A DNA stretch of 64,000 nucleotides from Phragmitibacter sp965284365 (GCA_965284365.1 OZ260079.1:6138001-6202000); one strand, 5' to 3'. Numbered from the stretch's first letter, positions 17,067 through 26,969 are shown. Program-made: numbers and translations. Notes: generated by a model from the letters alone, not told the origin.

Positions 17067-20000
17067 TCAATCGACCGTAGCCGCCTTCTGCTCTTCCCTC
17101 CACCCTTTTAACGCCGCTTCCGCATCCGCGAGTTCTTCATCCCGCCGATGATAACCACACTCTTGAATGAGCTTCCGCGCCGCCGCCAAATCCACCTCCG
17201 GAGACTCCCATGGGTAAACCTCCTCACGCATAAAAAGCCTCGCGCGATACATGTGAACGTCCGCCATAAACAACCGCATCGGCCCACGCTCCGCGATTTC
17301 CCAGGCTTCATCTAGGTCCTCCTGCGCACTCTGTGGCCCGCCGACTTTGCCGATCTGAAATCGCAACCAAGCCCGGCTGAGAAGCCCACGGGGAATTTCA
17401 TCCTGCGTGCCGGCACGACGAAACCCATCGACAGCAAGGTCCAATTCACGGCAAGCTAGTGCCCAGTCAGGAAGCGGTTCCAGCACCGCGTGATCGCGTT
17501 TGCTGTATGTAGCAAGGATGGAGGCATAAAGTGCGACACAACCTAAGGTCAGATGATTCAGGGAAACACCTAGAGTGTCATCACAGAGATTGTCCATCTC
17601 CAAGGCGATGTATGTACGCTTTAACACAACGTTGAATAAAGCCTTATGAGGAGCTTGAACATCTGACGCATGTGGCTGACCGGTTAGTGGAATGTCGCGG
17701 GAGGCCTCAGAATTGGCGAACGCAGCCAATTCAGCATCTCGGCACTGCCACACCGAGCGCTCAGCGGTGCACAAAAGTAGGTCGCGGTAGTGGAAACCTT
17801 GAACCGACGACAATACCGCCCAAACGGCGGTCCCTTCTCTAAATGCACGTTCAGCTTCAAGGAAGAGTTTGTTTGCTTTCGTACATCGACCTGCTTGGTG
17901 CAAGGCGTAGGCTTGACCAGCCCGCGACCTAACTTGCTGGTAAGCCTTTCCCTTTTCGTCGGACAGCACCACCGCCGCCGCAGCCTGTTGTACGGCGCTC
18001 GACACTTGACCAAGCAGAACTTCCAATTCGATCACATTGCTGGCGCTATTTATGGCATTCTCCCAGTTATTCAACTCAAGTGACCTAGCCATCCCTGCCC
18101 TTGACGGTTCAAGAGCTTCATCTAGTCTGCTCAAAGCCCGAAGGCGAAATGCAGCTTCGTGGAACAGCCAAGCTTGGGTATCCTGAGCAAGCGAGGATTT
18201 AACACTGGTCCACGGTCTCTCAAAAAAACACGCCGTTGCTCCCAAGTCCACACCGTATGCCCCTAGTTTGGTGATCGCGTAGTTTTCTTTGCGCCTCAAT
18301 ATGCGATCGCGATAGATTTGGATACAAGCTTCCTGATGCAATCCCGCATGGCATCCGTGAACGATAGCCTGATAGAGAGGCTGCAATTCTTCTAATGAAG
18401 GCTTAATCCCCTCCCTTGTTGCCTTGCAAAGGTGATCATAGAGTCGCCGATGCCCGGCACACCACGCATTATACTCTGCGTCCTTAAGACTACGCGCAAA
18501 ATATTCGCGAAGCAGCGGATGTGCGTCCAGTGCGATCAGAGTGCCTGACGCGTCGCGGTTAACGGTCAGGAGTTTTGCCTCTTTCAGTCGGTTTAGGGCC
18601 ACAGTCCGCTGTACTTCACTTAACCCCACCACTGCATCTGTAAGGCGTGGGATGGGCTCGCGTGTCCAAAGTGCAATCAGGCAATCTGCACTCGCTGGTC
18701 GGTCAAAAAGACCTAACAATCGCAGTAATGCTAAAGCGTAGCGCCCTTTCAAGTTTTCCGCGTCATTTTTACCACCCGTTTCGAGCCAAATCGCGTAGGC
18801 GTCCATGACACGGAAAGCATGTCCACCTTGCTCTTCCTCATCCGCCTCGTGCAACCTCACCAAATCGCGTTTGCGGATATCGCCGCCATGCGCATCGCGG
18901 AGATATGTACCGAGGAGATTTAGCGTCAACGCATGGCCTTGGACTTCCTCCACCAAGTTTTCATACTCGTTTAGCCTCTCCATTTTGTTACCTAGTTTAA
19001 TTTCGGTGTTCTGCAGGAGGCTGCCGCGGACCCCTAGACTCTGAAGCAGTTGTACACCGGCCGCTCTCGAGAGCCTCTTCAGCGTAACTTCAGGCGAGGT
19101 GCTTTGTCGGAATGCCTTTAGATCAGAAATGGAATACCGAGTCGTCACAACACAGAGGCCGTGATTGGCAGATGCCAAGCCTTTCAGTAGCGCCGTGATA
19201 CCCTGATCTTTGAGCTCCCCGCGTGTTGGTGCAATTGGCGCATATTGCAGTGGTTCAAGCCCATCTAAGATGAGCAGACAGCACCGCCTACCGATCAGAC
19301 GGGCTAGTTTTTGACCTTTTTCATACGCGCTGGCTGCACCACCAGCGAACTCCTTTTCCGATTCACCACCGAAAAAAATAAGCGCTTCCTTAAGGAAGAT
19401 GTCAGAGGATGCTGCGATCTGTCCCTGCGCCCCTTGGTTGTAAAAACTCCACGCAAAGGCAGCTTCACATCCTGGCCAATCTTGAGCGGCAAGCCTCACC
19501 GCCCAATGCGCCGCCAACGAGGTTTTCCCTTCCCCGCCCAATGCCACGTAAGTGAGCACATACGGACGGCCTCTCTCCGGGCTTTGCACTTTGGCCCAGG
19601 CTTCGTTGAGCATCGCGATTTCATCTTCACGTCCGATCAATTCTTCAGGCGCATAATCAACGATTTGGGAGATGTCCACCTGTGCATGCATCTCCAACCG
19701 CGGCAGAATCTCTACCAAGTCTCGCAGCACTTTGGAACTGAGCCGTTCTTTATTGAGGAACTGACCGCGATCATGTCCGAGGCTACTAATGATATCGTAG
19801 TGGTCCCTCTGAGACTGATATTCGTCAGCATTGTAAACGAAATTGGCATCACGCGGAACACCTAAGTCTTCCGCCTCAAAATCTGTAGGCCGATATACAA
19901 ACAGCGGCTTCCCATGATAAATGGCCAGATACGCCTCCCACTGCGTGTAGGAGAAATCTGGCTGCGATTTTGCCAAAGCGTCAGCCAACGGCGGCAACCG

Positions 20001-20270
20001 ATCAGCAAAGTCATTGTAAGTGCTCAGCAACGCCGCTACGGCTGCGGCCTCCGGCACGGAACCCGTGGCTTTGCCGATGACATGCACCACTCCGTCGCAT
20101 GCGCGTATGTAGTGATCCAACTTTTCCAAAGTCTTCCCACCCGAAACCACGAAATCTTCTTCCGTTGCAACATCGAGCGTGGGCCTCATCAGATCGCTGG
20201 CTAGCAGTTGCCGATAAGATTTGAATTCGCTGTTCACGAAGGACAGAAAAAGTTTCTTATTCGTGGACAT
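17067..20270 (-). CDS. STAND NTPase with N-terminal DUF4062/TIR-like domain and C-terminal TPR-like region
   Basis: About 1067 residues from the Met at 20270 (an adjacent ATG at 20273 and a longer frame to 20318 also exist). Residues 1-190 form a DUF4062-like alpha/beta domain (KKLFLSFVNSEFKSYRQLLASD..., CDGVVHVIG, FSYTQWEAYLAI). An NACHT/NB-ARC-type P-loop NTPase follows, with Walker A LGGEGKTSLAAHW near residue 245, Walker B CCLLILDGLEP and a sensor-like VVTTRYS. The last 400 residues are helical and TPR-like. STAND proteins of this build act as ligand-triggered switches, and several are anti-phage sensors. A defence role here is inference, since no known defence partner is adjacent. The downstream repeats at 16.9-17.0 kb lie against its 3' end. 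Confidence 0.8.
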   Translation of the reverse strand: MSTNKKLFLSFVNSEFKSYRQLLASDLMRPTLDVATEEDFVVSGGKTLEKLDHYIRACDGVVHVIGKATGSVPEAAAVAALLSTYNDFADRLPPLADALAKSQPDFSYTQWEAYLAIYHGKPLFVYRPTDFEAEDLGVPRDANFVYNADEYQSQRDHYDIISSLGHDRGQFLNKERLSSKVLRDLVEILPRLEMHAQVDISQIVDYAPEELIGREDEIAMLNEAWAKVQSPERGRPYVLTYVALGGEGKTSLAAHWAVRLAAQDWPGCEAAFAWSFYNQGAQGQIAASSDIFLKEALIFFGGESEKEFAGGAASAYEKGQKLARLIGRRCCLLILDGLEPLQYAPIAPTRGELKDQGITALLKGLASANHGLCVVTTRYSISDLKAFRQSTSPEVTLKRLSRAAGVQLLQSLGVRGSLLQNTEIKLGNKMERLNEYENLVEEVQGHALTLNLLGTYLRDAHGGDIRKRDLVRLHEADEEEQGGHAFRVMDAYAIWLETGGKNDAENLKGRYALALLRLLGLFDRPASADCLIALWTREPIPRLTDAVVGLSEVQRTVALNRLKEAKLLTVNRDASGTLIALDAHPLLREYFARSLKDAEYNAWCAGHRRLYDHLCKATREGIKPSLEELQPLYQAIVHGCHAGLHQEACIQIYRDRILRRKENYAITKLGAYGVDLGATACFFERPWTSVKSSLAQDTQAWLFHEAAFRLRALSRLDEALEPSRAGMARSLELNNWENAINSASNVIELEVLLGQVSSAVQQAAAAVVLSDEKGKAYQQVRSRAGQAYALHQAGRCTKANKLFLEAERAFREGTAVWAVLSSVQGFHYRDLLLCTAERSVWQCRDAELAAFANSEASRDIPLTGQPHASDVQAPHKALFNVVLKRTYIALEMDNLCDDTLGVSLNHLTLGCVALYASILATYSKRDHAVLEPLPDWALACRELDLAVDGFRRAGTQDEIPRGLLSRAWLRFQIGKVGGPQSAQEDLDEAWEIAERGPMRLFMADVHMYRARLFMREEVYPWESPEVDLAAARKLIQECGYHRRDEELADAEAALKGWREEQKAATVD

Positions 20271-20521
20271 CATGAAATTGATCGTGAATGAAACGAAGAG
20301 CTTCCAGCTCTGTGACACTGTAATTTCTCTATCAAATAATGGTAGCCAATGCGCACTTCAACGCAACATTTCCGTATACGAACATCACGACGTCACTCAC
20401 GAGGTGTTCAGTGGCACAACGCGCCACTTCAGACTGCGGTGAATTCGCTTCGAGGGTTCCTCCTGATTTGGGGATGCGCAACGCAGGTCACTGCTTTTCC
20501 GGACGCGGCACCCCTCCCACT

Positions 20522-21991
20522 CTACCCCAACAACTCCTCAATCACCTGTCCGCCAAACTGACTCAACTGCTTGAACCGGCCCCCGTGGTAAAACGTCAGC
20601 TTGTTGTCATCCAGGCCCAGCAGATGCAGCAAGGTCACATGCAGATCGCGGATGTGATGGACGTTTTGGACGGCTTCCATGCCGGTCTCATCGGTCTGGC
20701 CGATGGTATGGCCGGCCTTCACGCCGCCGCCGGCGAACCAGACGGTCATGGCTTTGGGATTGTGATCGCGGCCATACGCGGTGCCACCGCGCACACCGTT
20801 GTCCGGAGTCCGGCCAAACTCGCCGCACCAGACGACGAGGGTGTCTTCCAGTAAGCCACGTTGTTTGAGATCCTTGATGAGCGCGGCCATGGGCTGATCT
20901 ACCTGACGGATGAGATTGCCATGCGCGCGCTCGATGTAGTCGTGGCTGTCCCAAGTGCCCGCGTAGAGCTGCACAAAGCGCACGCCCTGCTCCACGAGCT
21001 TCCTTGCCAACAAGCATTTGCGGCCAAAGGCATCTGTGCCTTCCCGACCGATCCCATACGATTCCTTCACCGCCTCGGGTTCTTTATCCAGATTGAGCGC
21101 TTCCGGCACCTCCATCTGCATGCGGAAAGCCAGCTCATAGCTGTTCATGCGCGCGAGCAGTTCATCATGATGTGGATGCTGCCGCTGATGCCGCTGATTC
21201 AGTGAAGCCAGCAGATCCAGATTCGCGCGCTGCATGTCTGTGGTCACACCGGCAGGCGGCTGGAGATCAAGAATAGGCGAGCCCTTGGGCCGCAACGTTG
21301 TGCCCTGGAAATACGCGGGCAGATAGCCATTGCCCCAGTTCGCGGAACCACCCTGCGGATACGACACTTCCGGCAGCACGATGAAGCCGGGCAGATTCTG
21401 ATTCACACTGCCGAGACCATAGTTGACCCAAGCACCGAGCGCGGGATCGCCACCGAATCGGTTCCCGCAGTTCATCTGATACATCGCGGTCGGGTGATTC
21501 ACGCTGTCCACCTGACAGCCACGAAAGAAGCAAAGGTCATCCGCTACCGCACGCAGATGCTGCCACGGCTCACTCATCCACGCGCCGCTCTGGCCCCACT
21601 GGCCGAACTTGAATGGACTGCGCACAAAATAGCGTTTCCCGCTTTCCATTGCCGACTTCTGCTGCCCCTCACGCGTGAACTCTGAAAGATGCAGCCGCTC
21701 CAGCGCAGGCTTCGGATCAAACGTATCCACATGACTCGGCCCGCCTTCCATCATCAAGAAGATGCAACGCTTCGCCTTGGCCGGAACCTGATTCGGCTTC
21801 GGCGCAAGCGGGTTCTCCGCAGCCGCAGCCGTCGCAGCGACGCCCGACAAAGTTTCAGCTGCCATCAGCGAACTCAACGCCACGCTGCCAAGCGACGCTC
21901 CAAGCCCATATACGAACTCCCGCCGCGTCGGTGCATGCAATGCTCGGCCACCAGCACATGGAAAGTAGGAGGATGCAGGAAGGCCTTTCAT
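20522..21991 (-). CDS. DUF1501 family exported protein (sulfatase-like fold)
   Basis: About 489 residues. A twin-arginine signal is visible (TRREFVYGLGASLGSVALSSLM), so folded export by Tat is likely. The family blocks are present: KRCIFLMMEGGPSHVDTFDPKP, FFRGCQVDSVNHPTAMYQMNCG, WDSHDYIERAHGNLIRQVDQPMAALIKDLKQRG and VVWCGEFGRTPDNGVRGG...GRDHNPKAMTVWFAGGG, ending in the typical LLHLLGLDDNKLTFYHGGR. DUF1501 proteins are abundant in Planctomycetes and Verrucomicrobia and are nearly always paired with a PSD1 protein, here 22331-25333. Their substrates are unknown, and a role in sulfated glycan use is commonly guessed. Confidence 0.9.
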   Translation of the reverse strand: MKGLPASSYFPCAGGRALHAPTRREFVYGLGASLGSVALSSLMAAETLSGVAATAAAAENPLAPKPNQVPAKAKRCIFLMMEGGPSHVDTFDPKPALERLHLSEFTREGQQKSAMESGKRYFVRSPFKFGQWGQSGAWMSEPWQHLRAVADDLCFFRGCQVDSVNHPTAMYQMNCGNRFGGDPALGAWVNYGLGSVNQNLPGFIVLPEVSYPQGGSANWGNGYLPAYFQGTTLRPKGSPILDLQPPAGVTTDMQRANLDLLASLNQRHQRQHPHHDELLARMNSYELAFRMQMEVPEALNLDKEPEAVKESYGIGREGTDAFGRKCLLARKLVEQGVRFVQLYAGTWDSHDYIERAHGNLIRQVDQPMAALIKDLKQRGLLEDTLVVWCGEFGRTPDNGVRGGTAYGRDHNPKAMTVWFAGGGVKAGHTIGQTDETGMEAVQNVHHIRDLHVTLLHLLGLDDNKLTFYHGGRFKQLSQFGGQVIEELLG

Positions 21992-22042
21992 AGGGAAGCG
22001 CACATGGACAAATCGTATTCGTGGTGCATAATGATGTCAGCC

Positions 22043-22270
22043 ATGACCAAGATCACCACCACGATTGATGACGCTGGGCGAATTCTCGTCGATGCGGCCT
22101 TGGTGCATCTCGCCCACTTGAAATCGGGTGACGCGGTGAACTTGGAGATCAACGAGAGCACGATCAAGTTTTCACCGGCAGACCAGCCTGTGATCGATGC
22201 AGACAAAGCCGCAGAAACTGCCCGCCGTCTGATCAAGAAGAATGACCTTCTCTTCAAAAACCTGTCGTGA
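22043..22270 (+). CDS. AbrB/SpoVT-type antitoxin-like protein without toxin
   Basis: 75 residues from the ATG at 22043 (an ATG at 22031 is possible; the long upstream extension overlaps the DUF1501 gene and is not credible). The N-terminal MTKITTTIDDAGRILVDAALVHLAHLKSGDAV has the swapped-hairpin AbrB pattern of antitoxins such as MazE and VapB. The C-terminal helix (ADKAAETARRLIKKNDLLFKNLS) would be the toxin-binding tail. No toxin gene follows, because the next gene is the end of the PSD1 gene on the other strand. It may be a solitary regulator or the remnant of a toxin-antitoxin pair. Confidence 0.7.
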   Translation: MTKITTTIDDAGRILVDAALVHLAHLKSGDAVNLEINESTIKFSPADQPVIDADKAAETARRLIKKNDLLFKNLS

Positions 22271-22330
22271 GCGAGAGCGCCGCGGGTTAATCCCCGGCGT
22301 GTCGGTATTGGTCGAGTGTGCTGCTGAACG

Positions 22331-25300
22331 CTAATACACATACACAAATTCATTCGAGTTCAGCAGCACAAGGCACACATCCGCGAGCCCACGTGTACTT
22401 GCATCCACATCTCCTGCTTCCAGATCGGAAATGAGATCCCGATTCGCGGGCAGATCTTCGATGAAGGAAAATTTCTCGCCTGTGTTCTCTTCCACCGCTT
22501 CGCGCAGCACCTCAGTAGGATACTTCGCTTTTACGGCTGCGCTGACTTGATGCTTGGCCGTCATCTTCTCCCAATGAGCCAGGCATTGGGCCGACTCCTC
22601 GGGCGATGGCTCACGATTGAAGACCACAAGAAAAACGCGGTGTATTGCCTCAGAAGGGTTCAACCGCTTGTTGGTAGTTTTGAATGTGTTATCGACTTGG
22701 GCCATTGGATATGTCTGCACTCTATTCGCCAATGCCAGCGCCCGGTGCGCACTATCCTGACTGTTGAATAAACTGAAAACTTGGGGCGTCACGGTTGAGG
22801 CATCTCGCCGCTCGCAGGAGAAGTCCGGCCCCGGCTCATTGAAGACCTCCATGAACGGATTTGCCAAACCTCGCAGTTTCAGCACATAAATGGATCGCCG
22901 ATGCCGCTGCTCCGGCTTCGGATTCGGCACCCAGGCTGAGGCAAAGGTACCCATCACCTGCCGGGGTTGCAGCGCCGCTTCCTGATTGATCTCTGGTCGC
23001 ACCGGGATGCCGCCGAGCGTCTTATTCAGTTCACCGGAGACAAACAACGCCGCATCCCGCAACTCCTCGGAGCGCAAACGCCGTGGCGTGAAGGCCGCGT
23101 AACTCGTGCCCAGCGGGTCTTTCTCCTTCAAGACTTCTGGCGCGGGATGCTTCGTACTCCGCTGCCACGTTTCGCTGGTCAGGATCAATTCCTGCAAAGC
23201 CTGAATGCTCCAGTCATGTTCCATGAGGTAAGCTGCCAGGAAATCGAGCAACTCCGGATGCGTCGGCTTCTTACCCGTGCCGCCGAAGTTATTGGGGTTC
23301 CCCGCCAGCGGCTGACCGAAGTGCCACATCCACACGCGATTCGCCATGACCCGTGCCGTTAGCGGATTCCGCTTGTCAGTGATCCACTTCGCCAAGGCGA
23401 GACGCCGACCGGATACTGCATCCGGCAGACTCGCTGTCAGTTCACCATTGAAAGCCGATACCACACTCAGTGCTGCGGGTTTCACCGCCGCGGATGCCGC
23501 GAAAGGACTGCCGCCCGTAAGGATGGCAGTTTGCTCCAGTTCCCCACTGGCCATGGGGTCATCCGGCATACGCAACGGACTCGTCACCGCCGTGACCGCC
23601 GGCGTCTTGCCGTTATAGACCGAGAAAGCGATCGGCTCGTATCGTTCCAGTTCCCAGGCGACGCGTTCCAGCCCCTTCCGCGCCACGCGCTCCATGCCAT
23701 GGTCCTGCGCCGTGAAACCGAAGTGACGCGGCGGAATTTGATCCTCTGGCACGCCCTGCTTTAGCATCGCCGCGCGGGCGCCATCGTAGCGGCTGGTCAC
23801 ACGGTTCTTCTTCTTATTGTAGCCACCGGCTTTCTCGAGCGCTTTTTCAAACGGCGCAGCATCCAGCTTCTTCTCGGCATACCAGTGGCGCGCGCCTTCG
23901 ATCTGTTGTGTATCCAGCTTCTCGAGGATGGTCTGATGCACCTCCTGCTTTTTCTTCAAGTACCTGGCTTCCTCGAATCCCGTCACATTCTCCGCCGCCG
24001 TGAAGGGTGCAGGACGCTCCGCAAACTGCGTCGTGGCGAAGACCGCCTGCATCGCATAATAGTCATGTGTCGGCAGCGGGTCAAACTTGTGATCATGACA
24101 GCGGCAACAATCCATTGCCTGCCCCAGAAAGGTCACCCCCGTGGCATTCGTGACGTCATCCAGGAAGCGTTGCCGTGCGACCTTCGGCACTTCCATACTG
24201 GTCAGTTCCCAAGGCCCCAGCCGCAGAAAGCCCGCCGCGATCAGCAACTCCGAGGCCGCATCGCCGGTTGCATGCTCTTGTTCGGCGATCTCATCCCCCG
24301 CGATCTGCTCCCGCACAAAACGGTCGTACGGCTTCCGCTCATTGAAGGCCCGCACCACATAGTCCCGGTAACGCCACGCATTGCCACGCTCATAGTCATT
24401 GGCAAAACCCGCGCTGTCCGCGTACCGCACCACATCCAGCCAATGCCTGGCCATGTGCTCCCCATATTGCGGCAACTTCATGAGCCGGTCGATTTCCTGC
24501 GCCATCACCGCCTTCGGGTCGATCTTGAGCTTACTATCAAATGCGCTGCCGATGCCAGACGGCGGCAAGCCCGTAAGTGTAAAGCTCAAGCGGCGCATCA
24601 GAGTCGCTGCATCCGCCCGAGGTGCGACTTCAAGTCCCTCCGGCATCTTCAAAGCAATCAGCCTATCAATCTCATTCCCTAAACCAACCTTCTCACCTTC
24701 CTCAGTACTTCGCGGTTCCTCCTTCGTCGGGCTTCGCAGCGCGGTTCCTCCTTTGTCGGGCTTCGCAGCGCGGTTAATCACCCGTCCTGCCCCCGCCCCC
24801 GACTTAATCGGCTGATACGCCCACAGATCCTCTGGCTTATACCGCCGGTTCGCCCAGTCTTGACTCAGCGCTCCCGTCACCTTCACCGTCACCCCATCCG
24901 CGCGCAGCCACTTCTCCGACTCGCTTTGGATCTCCTTGCGCCGTTTTTCATCCGGCCACGGCGCACCCCCCGCTATCCAGGCCCTGATCCAGCCCCGCTG
25001 CTCGGGGGTGAGTGCATCGTTGTCCTTCGGTGGCATCGCGCTCCAGTCATCGTGATCCCGCATCACGGAAAGGTACATCGGACTCTTCTCCGGCTTGCCC
25101 GGCACCACCGCTTCCTGCCCGCTCTCTCCGCCGCGCATCACGCCCAGCGGCGTCGTCATGTCATAGTCCCCTTTGAGCTTCGTCTTGTCATCCCCATGGC
25201 AGCCCAAACACTTCTCCTTCAGCAGCGGCTGCACGCGCAAGACACTCAACACTTCCGGCTCCATGGCGCGGGCTACGGAAGGCAGGCTCAAAGCGACCAC

Positions 25301-25333
25301 GCAGAGGATGCTGAACAGAAGACGGCGTCGCAT
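22331..25333 (-). CDS. PSD1 / planctomycete cytochrome c domain protein (PSCyt1-DUF1549-DUF1553)
   Basis: 1000 residues with a signal peptide (about 1-23). A c-type heme site, CLGCH near residue 42, lies in the PSCyt1 domain (CLGCHGDDKTKLKGDYDM, GWIRAWIAGGAPWPDE). Then come DUF1549 (RLSFTLTGLPP, ARHWLDVVRYADSAGFANDYERGNAWRYRDYVVRAFN) and a C-terminal DUF1553 (PLTARVMANRVWMWHFGQPL, EWQR-type block ILTSETWQRS, LLNSNEFVYVY). It is probably periplasmic and works with the DUF1501 protein encoded downstream on the same strand. A 29-base tandem duplication at 24712-24769 lies in the linker after the cytochrome domain. Confidence 0.93.
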   Translation of the reverse strand: MRRRLLFSILCVVALSLPSVARAMEPEVLSVLRVQPLLKEKCLGCHGDDKTKLKGDYDMTTPLGVMRGGESGQEAVVPGKPEKSPMYLSVMRDHDDWSAMPPKDNDALTPEQRGWIRAWIAGGAPWPDEKRRKEIQSESEKWLRADGVTVKVTGALSQDWANRRYKPEDLWAYQPIKSGAGAGRVINRAAKPDKGGTALRSPTKEEPRSTEEGEKVGLGNEIDRLIALKMPEGLEVAPRADAATLMRRLSFTLTGLPPSGIGSAFDSKLKIDPKAVMAQEIDRLMKLPQYGEHMARHWLDVVRYADSAGFANDYERGNAWRYRDYVVRAFNERKPYDRFVREQIAGDEIAEQEHATGDAASELLIAAGFLRLGPWELTSMEVPKVARQRFLDDVTNATGVTFLGQAMDCCRCHDHKFDPLPTHDYYAMQAVFATTQFAERPAPFTAAENVTGFEEARYLKKKQEVHQTILEKLDTQQIEGARHWYAEKKLDAAPFEKALEKAGGYNKKKNRVTSRYDGARAAMLKQGVPEDQIPPRHFGFTAQDHGMERVARKGLERVAWELERYEPIAFSVYNGKTPAVTAVTSPLRMPDDPMASGELEQTAILTGGSPFAASAAVKPAALSVVSAFNGELTASLPDAVSGRRLALAKWITDKRNPLTARVMANRVWMWHFGQPLAGNPNNFGGTGKKPTHPELLDFLAAYLMEHDWSIQALQELILTSETWQRSTKHPAPEVLKEKDPLGTSYAAFTPRRLRSEELRDAALFVSGELNKTLGGIPVRPEINQEAALQPRQVMGTFASAWVPNPKPEQRHRRSIYVLKLRGLANPFMEVFNEPGPDFSCERRDASTVTPQVFSLFNSQDSAHRALALANRVQTYPMAQVDNTFKTTNKRLNPSEAIHRVFLVVFNREPSPEESAQCLAHWEKMTAKHQVSAAVKAKYPTEVLREAVEENTGEKFSFIEDLPANRDLISDLEAGDVDASTRGLADVCLVLLNSNEFVYVY
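24712..24769. repeat. Two-copy tandem 29-base repeat inside the PSD1 gene
   Basis: The unit, beginning GCGGTTCCTCCTT, occurs at 24712-24740 and 24741-24769 with one difference (C/T), followed by a partial third start. Because 29 is not a multiple of three, the copies are translated in different frames (KPDKGG versus SPTKEEP) within a linker. Confidence 0.85.
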
Positions 25334-25652
25334 GACTGAGTTGAAAACGAAAGATTACGTTAAGATTATCAGGCCAACAGGAATTTGGACAATTCTACCC
25401 GGATTCGTTCCGGCTTTCCTCTTCCGTAAAGTTGCCGCTCTCAACGACAATGAGGGCGATCTTCCTAAGGGGAATCTCATCCATACAGCCATCCCGAATT
25501 CGCGTGGGAACTGACGGTGAATCAGCAGTGCTCACTTCCCTCATCCCATACTTCACCCGATAACGGTTGACATGACTGGTGACTGACATAGTCTCAAGAT
25601 GTTTGCAAAGGGTTCTGCGAAACCGCATAAGCGTGCCGCGGGAGTTACATAG
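25334..25652. other. Divergent intergenic region
   Basis: 319 bases between the PSD1 gene (minus) and the antiporter gene (plus). I see no convincing gene or strong repeat. The short ORFs lack protein-like composition. It should carry both promoters. GGAG at 25641-25644 is a good ribosome-binding site for the antiporter start. Confidence 0.5.
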
Positions 25653-26969
25653 ATGGTAGGGTCGCCATCGCTCCTTCAAAAGCTGCTGGAACCTTTGATG
25701 CCTCCGAATTCGTTCGAGATCCTTGCTACTGTTCTCTTTGCAATAGCCCTGATTCATACCTTTTGTGTGAAGCGGTTTGCGCATTGGGCGCACCTGTATC
25801 CCAAGGGTTCAATTCAAGAAAACCTCCTTCATTTCCTAGCCGAAACAGAAGTGGTCTTCGGGCTATGGGCAGCGGTTCTGTTCGCTGGCATTGCCGCCCT
25901 TTCACAATCCGTGGGTGCCGCTGTCGCTTATGTCGAAGGGCTAAACTTCACGGAGCCCCAGTTTGTGTTGGTGGTGATGGTCGTGGCAGCCACGAGACCA
26001 GTGGTCAGGCTGGGTGAGACAATCATCTCCGTCGTGGCCCGGGCCTTACCATTCAAGGACTCAACGGCATTCTATATTGCGGCATTAACGGTAGGGGCCC
26101 TCATGGGATCATTGATCACTGAGCCCGCAGCCATGACTCTATTGGCACTGGTGTTGAAACGCCGTTACTTCGATCAGGGAATCAGCCGCAGGTTTGCGTA
26201 TTCCACTCTGGGTCTTCTCTTTGTAAATGTATCGATAGGGGGCACCCTCACGAACTTTGCAGCGCCGCCTGTGCTCATGGTGGCGTCAAAGTGGCAGTGG
26301 GACTCGACGTTTATGCTTACCCATTTCGGTTGGCGGGCGATCTTGAGTTGTGTGTTCTCCACGGCGCTCATTGCCTGGTGGTTCAGGCATGAACTGGCCG
26401 CTGTGAAGGTTGAGAAGGAATCCAGTCAGCGCATTCCCTTTTGGCTTACCGCTTTGCATATCCTTTCCCTCGGTGCGGTGGTTGGTTTTGCCCACCATCC
26501 CGACGTATTCTTCGGCATCTTCGTGCTGTTCCTCGGCATCGTCTCTGCGACTGAGGAGTACCAGGACAAACTTCGCCTGCGTGAGGGCCTGCTCGTCGGG
26601 TTCTTTCTCGCCGGTTTGGTTACCTTGGGTTCCCTTCAAGGATATTGGCTGAAACCCCTGATTGATCTGGACGGAAACACGCTTTTCTTTGGAGCGACCG
26701 GACTCACCGCCATCACTGACAACGCTGCGCTTACTTACCTGGGCTCCCTTGTGGAAGGCATCAATGAAGCACAGAAATATGCTCTGGTGGCCGGCGCAGT
26801 GACGGGGGGAGGACTGACCATTATTGCCAACGCTCCAAACCCTGCCGGGGTTGGAATCCTCCAGCACGCCAAAGCCTTCGGTGACGGCGGCATCAGCCCT
26901 ATGGGTCTTTTTATCGGCGCTCTTCCACCAACAGCGGTCTCTGCCGTCTGTTTCTGGATTTTGGCCTAA
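25653..26969 (+). CDS. Putative Na+/H+ antiporter (membrane protein)
   Basis: 438 residues with about 11-12 membrane helices, matching the putative Na+/H+ antiporter family once listed as a DUF. Typical blocks are FCVKRFAHWAHLYPKGSIQENLLHFLAETEVVFGLWA, ATRPVVRLGETII, SLITEPAAMTLLALVLKRRYFD, GGTLTNFAAPPVLMVA and GATGLTAITDNAALTYLGSL, with a final GLTIIANAPNPAG. The paired TNFAAP and IANAPNP segments suggest an inverted-repeat ion-transporter fold. GGAG lies eight bases before the ATG. Ion specificity is not proven. Confidence 0.85.
   Translation: MVGSPSLLQKLLEPLMPPNSFEILATVLFAIALIHTFCVKRFAHWAHLYPKGSIQENLLHFLAETEVVFGLWAAVLFAGIAALSQSVGAAVAYVEGLNFTEPQFVLVVMVVAATRPVVRLGETIISVVARALPFKDSTAFYIAALTVGALMGSLITEPAAMTLLALVLKRRYFDQGISRRFAYSTLGLLFVNVSIGGTLTNFAAPPVLMVASKWQWDSTFMLTHFGWRAILSCVFSTALIAWWFRHELAAVKVEKESSQRIPFWLTALHILSLGAVVGFAHHPDVFFGIFVLFLGIVSATEEYQDKLRLREGLLVGFFLAGLVTLGSLQGYWLKPLIDLDGNTLFFGATGLTAITDNAALTYLGSLVEGINEAQKYALVAGAVTGGGLTIIANAPNPAGVGILQHAKAFGDGGISPMGLFIGALPPTAVSAVCFWILA

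Noticed and set aside
25395..25793. Minus-strand ORF of 132 codons before the antiporter
   Set aside because: Overlaps the start of a well-supported gene, and its composition is basic and irregular without motifs.
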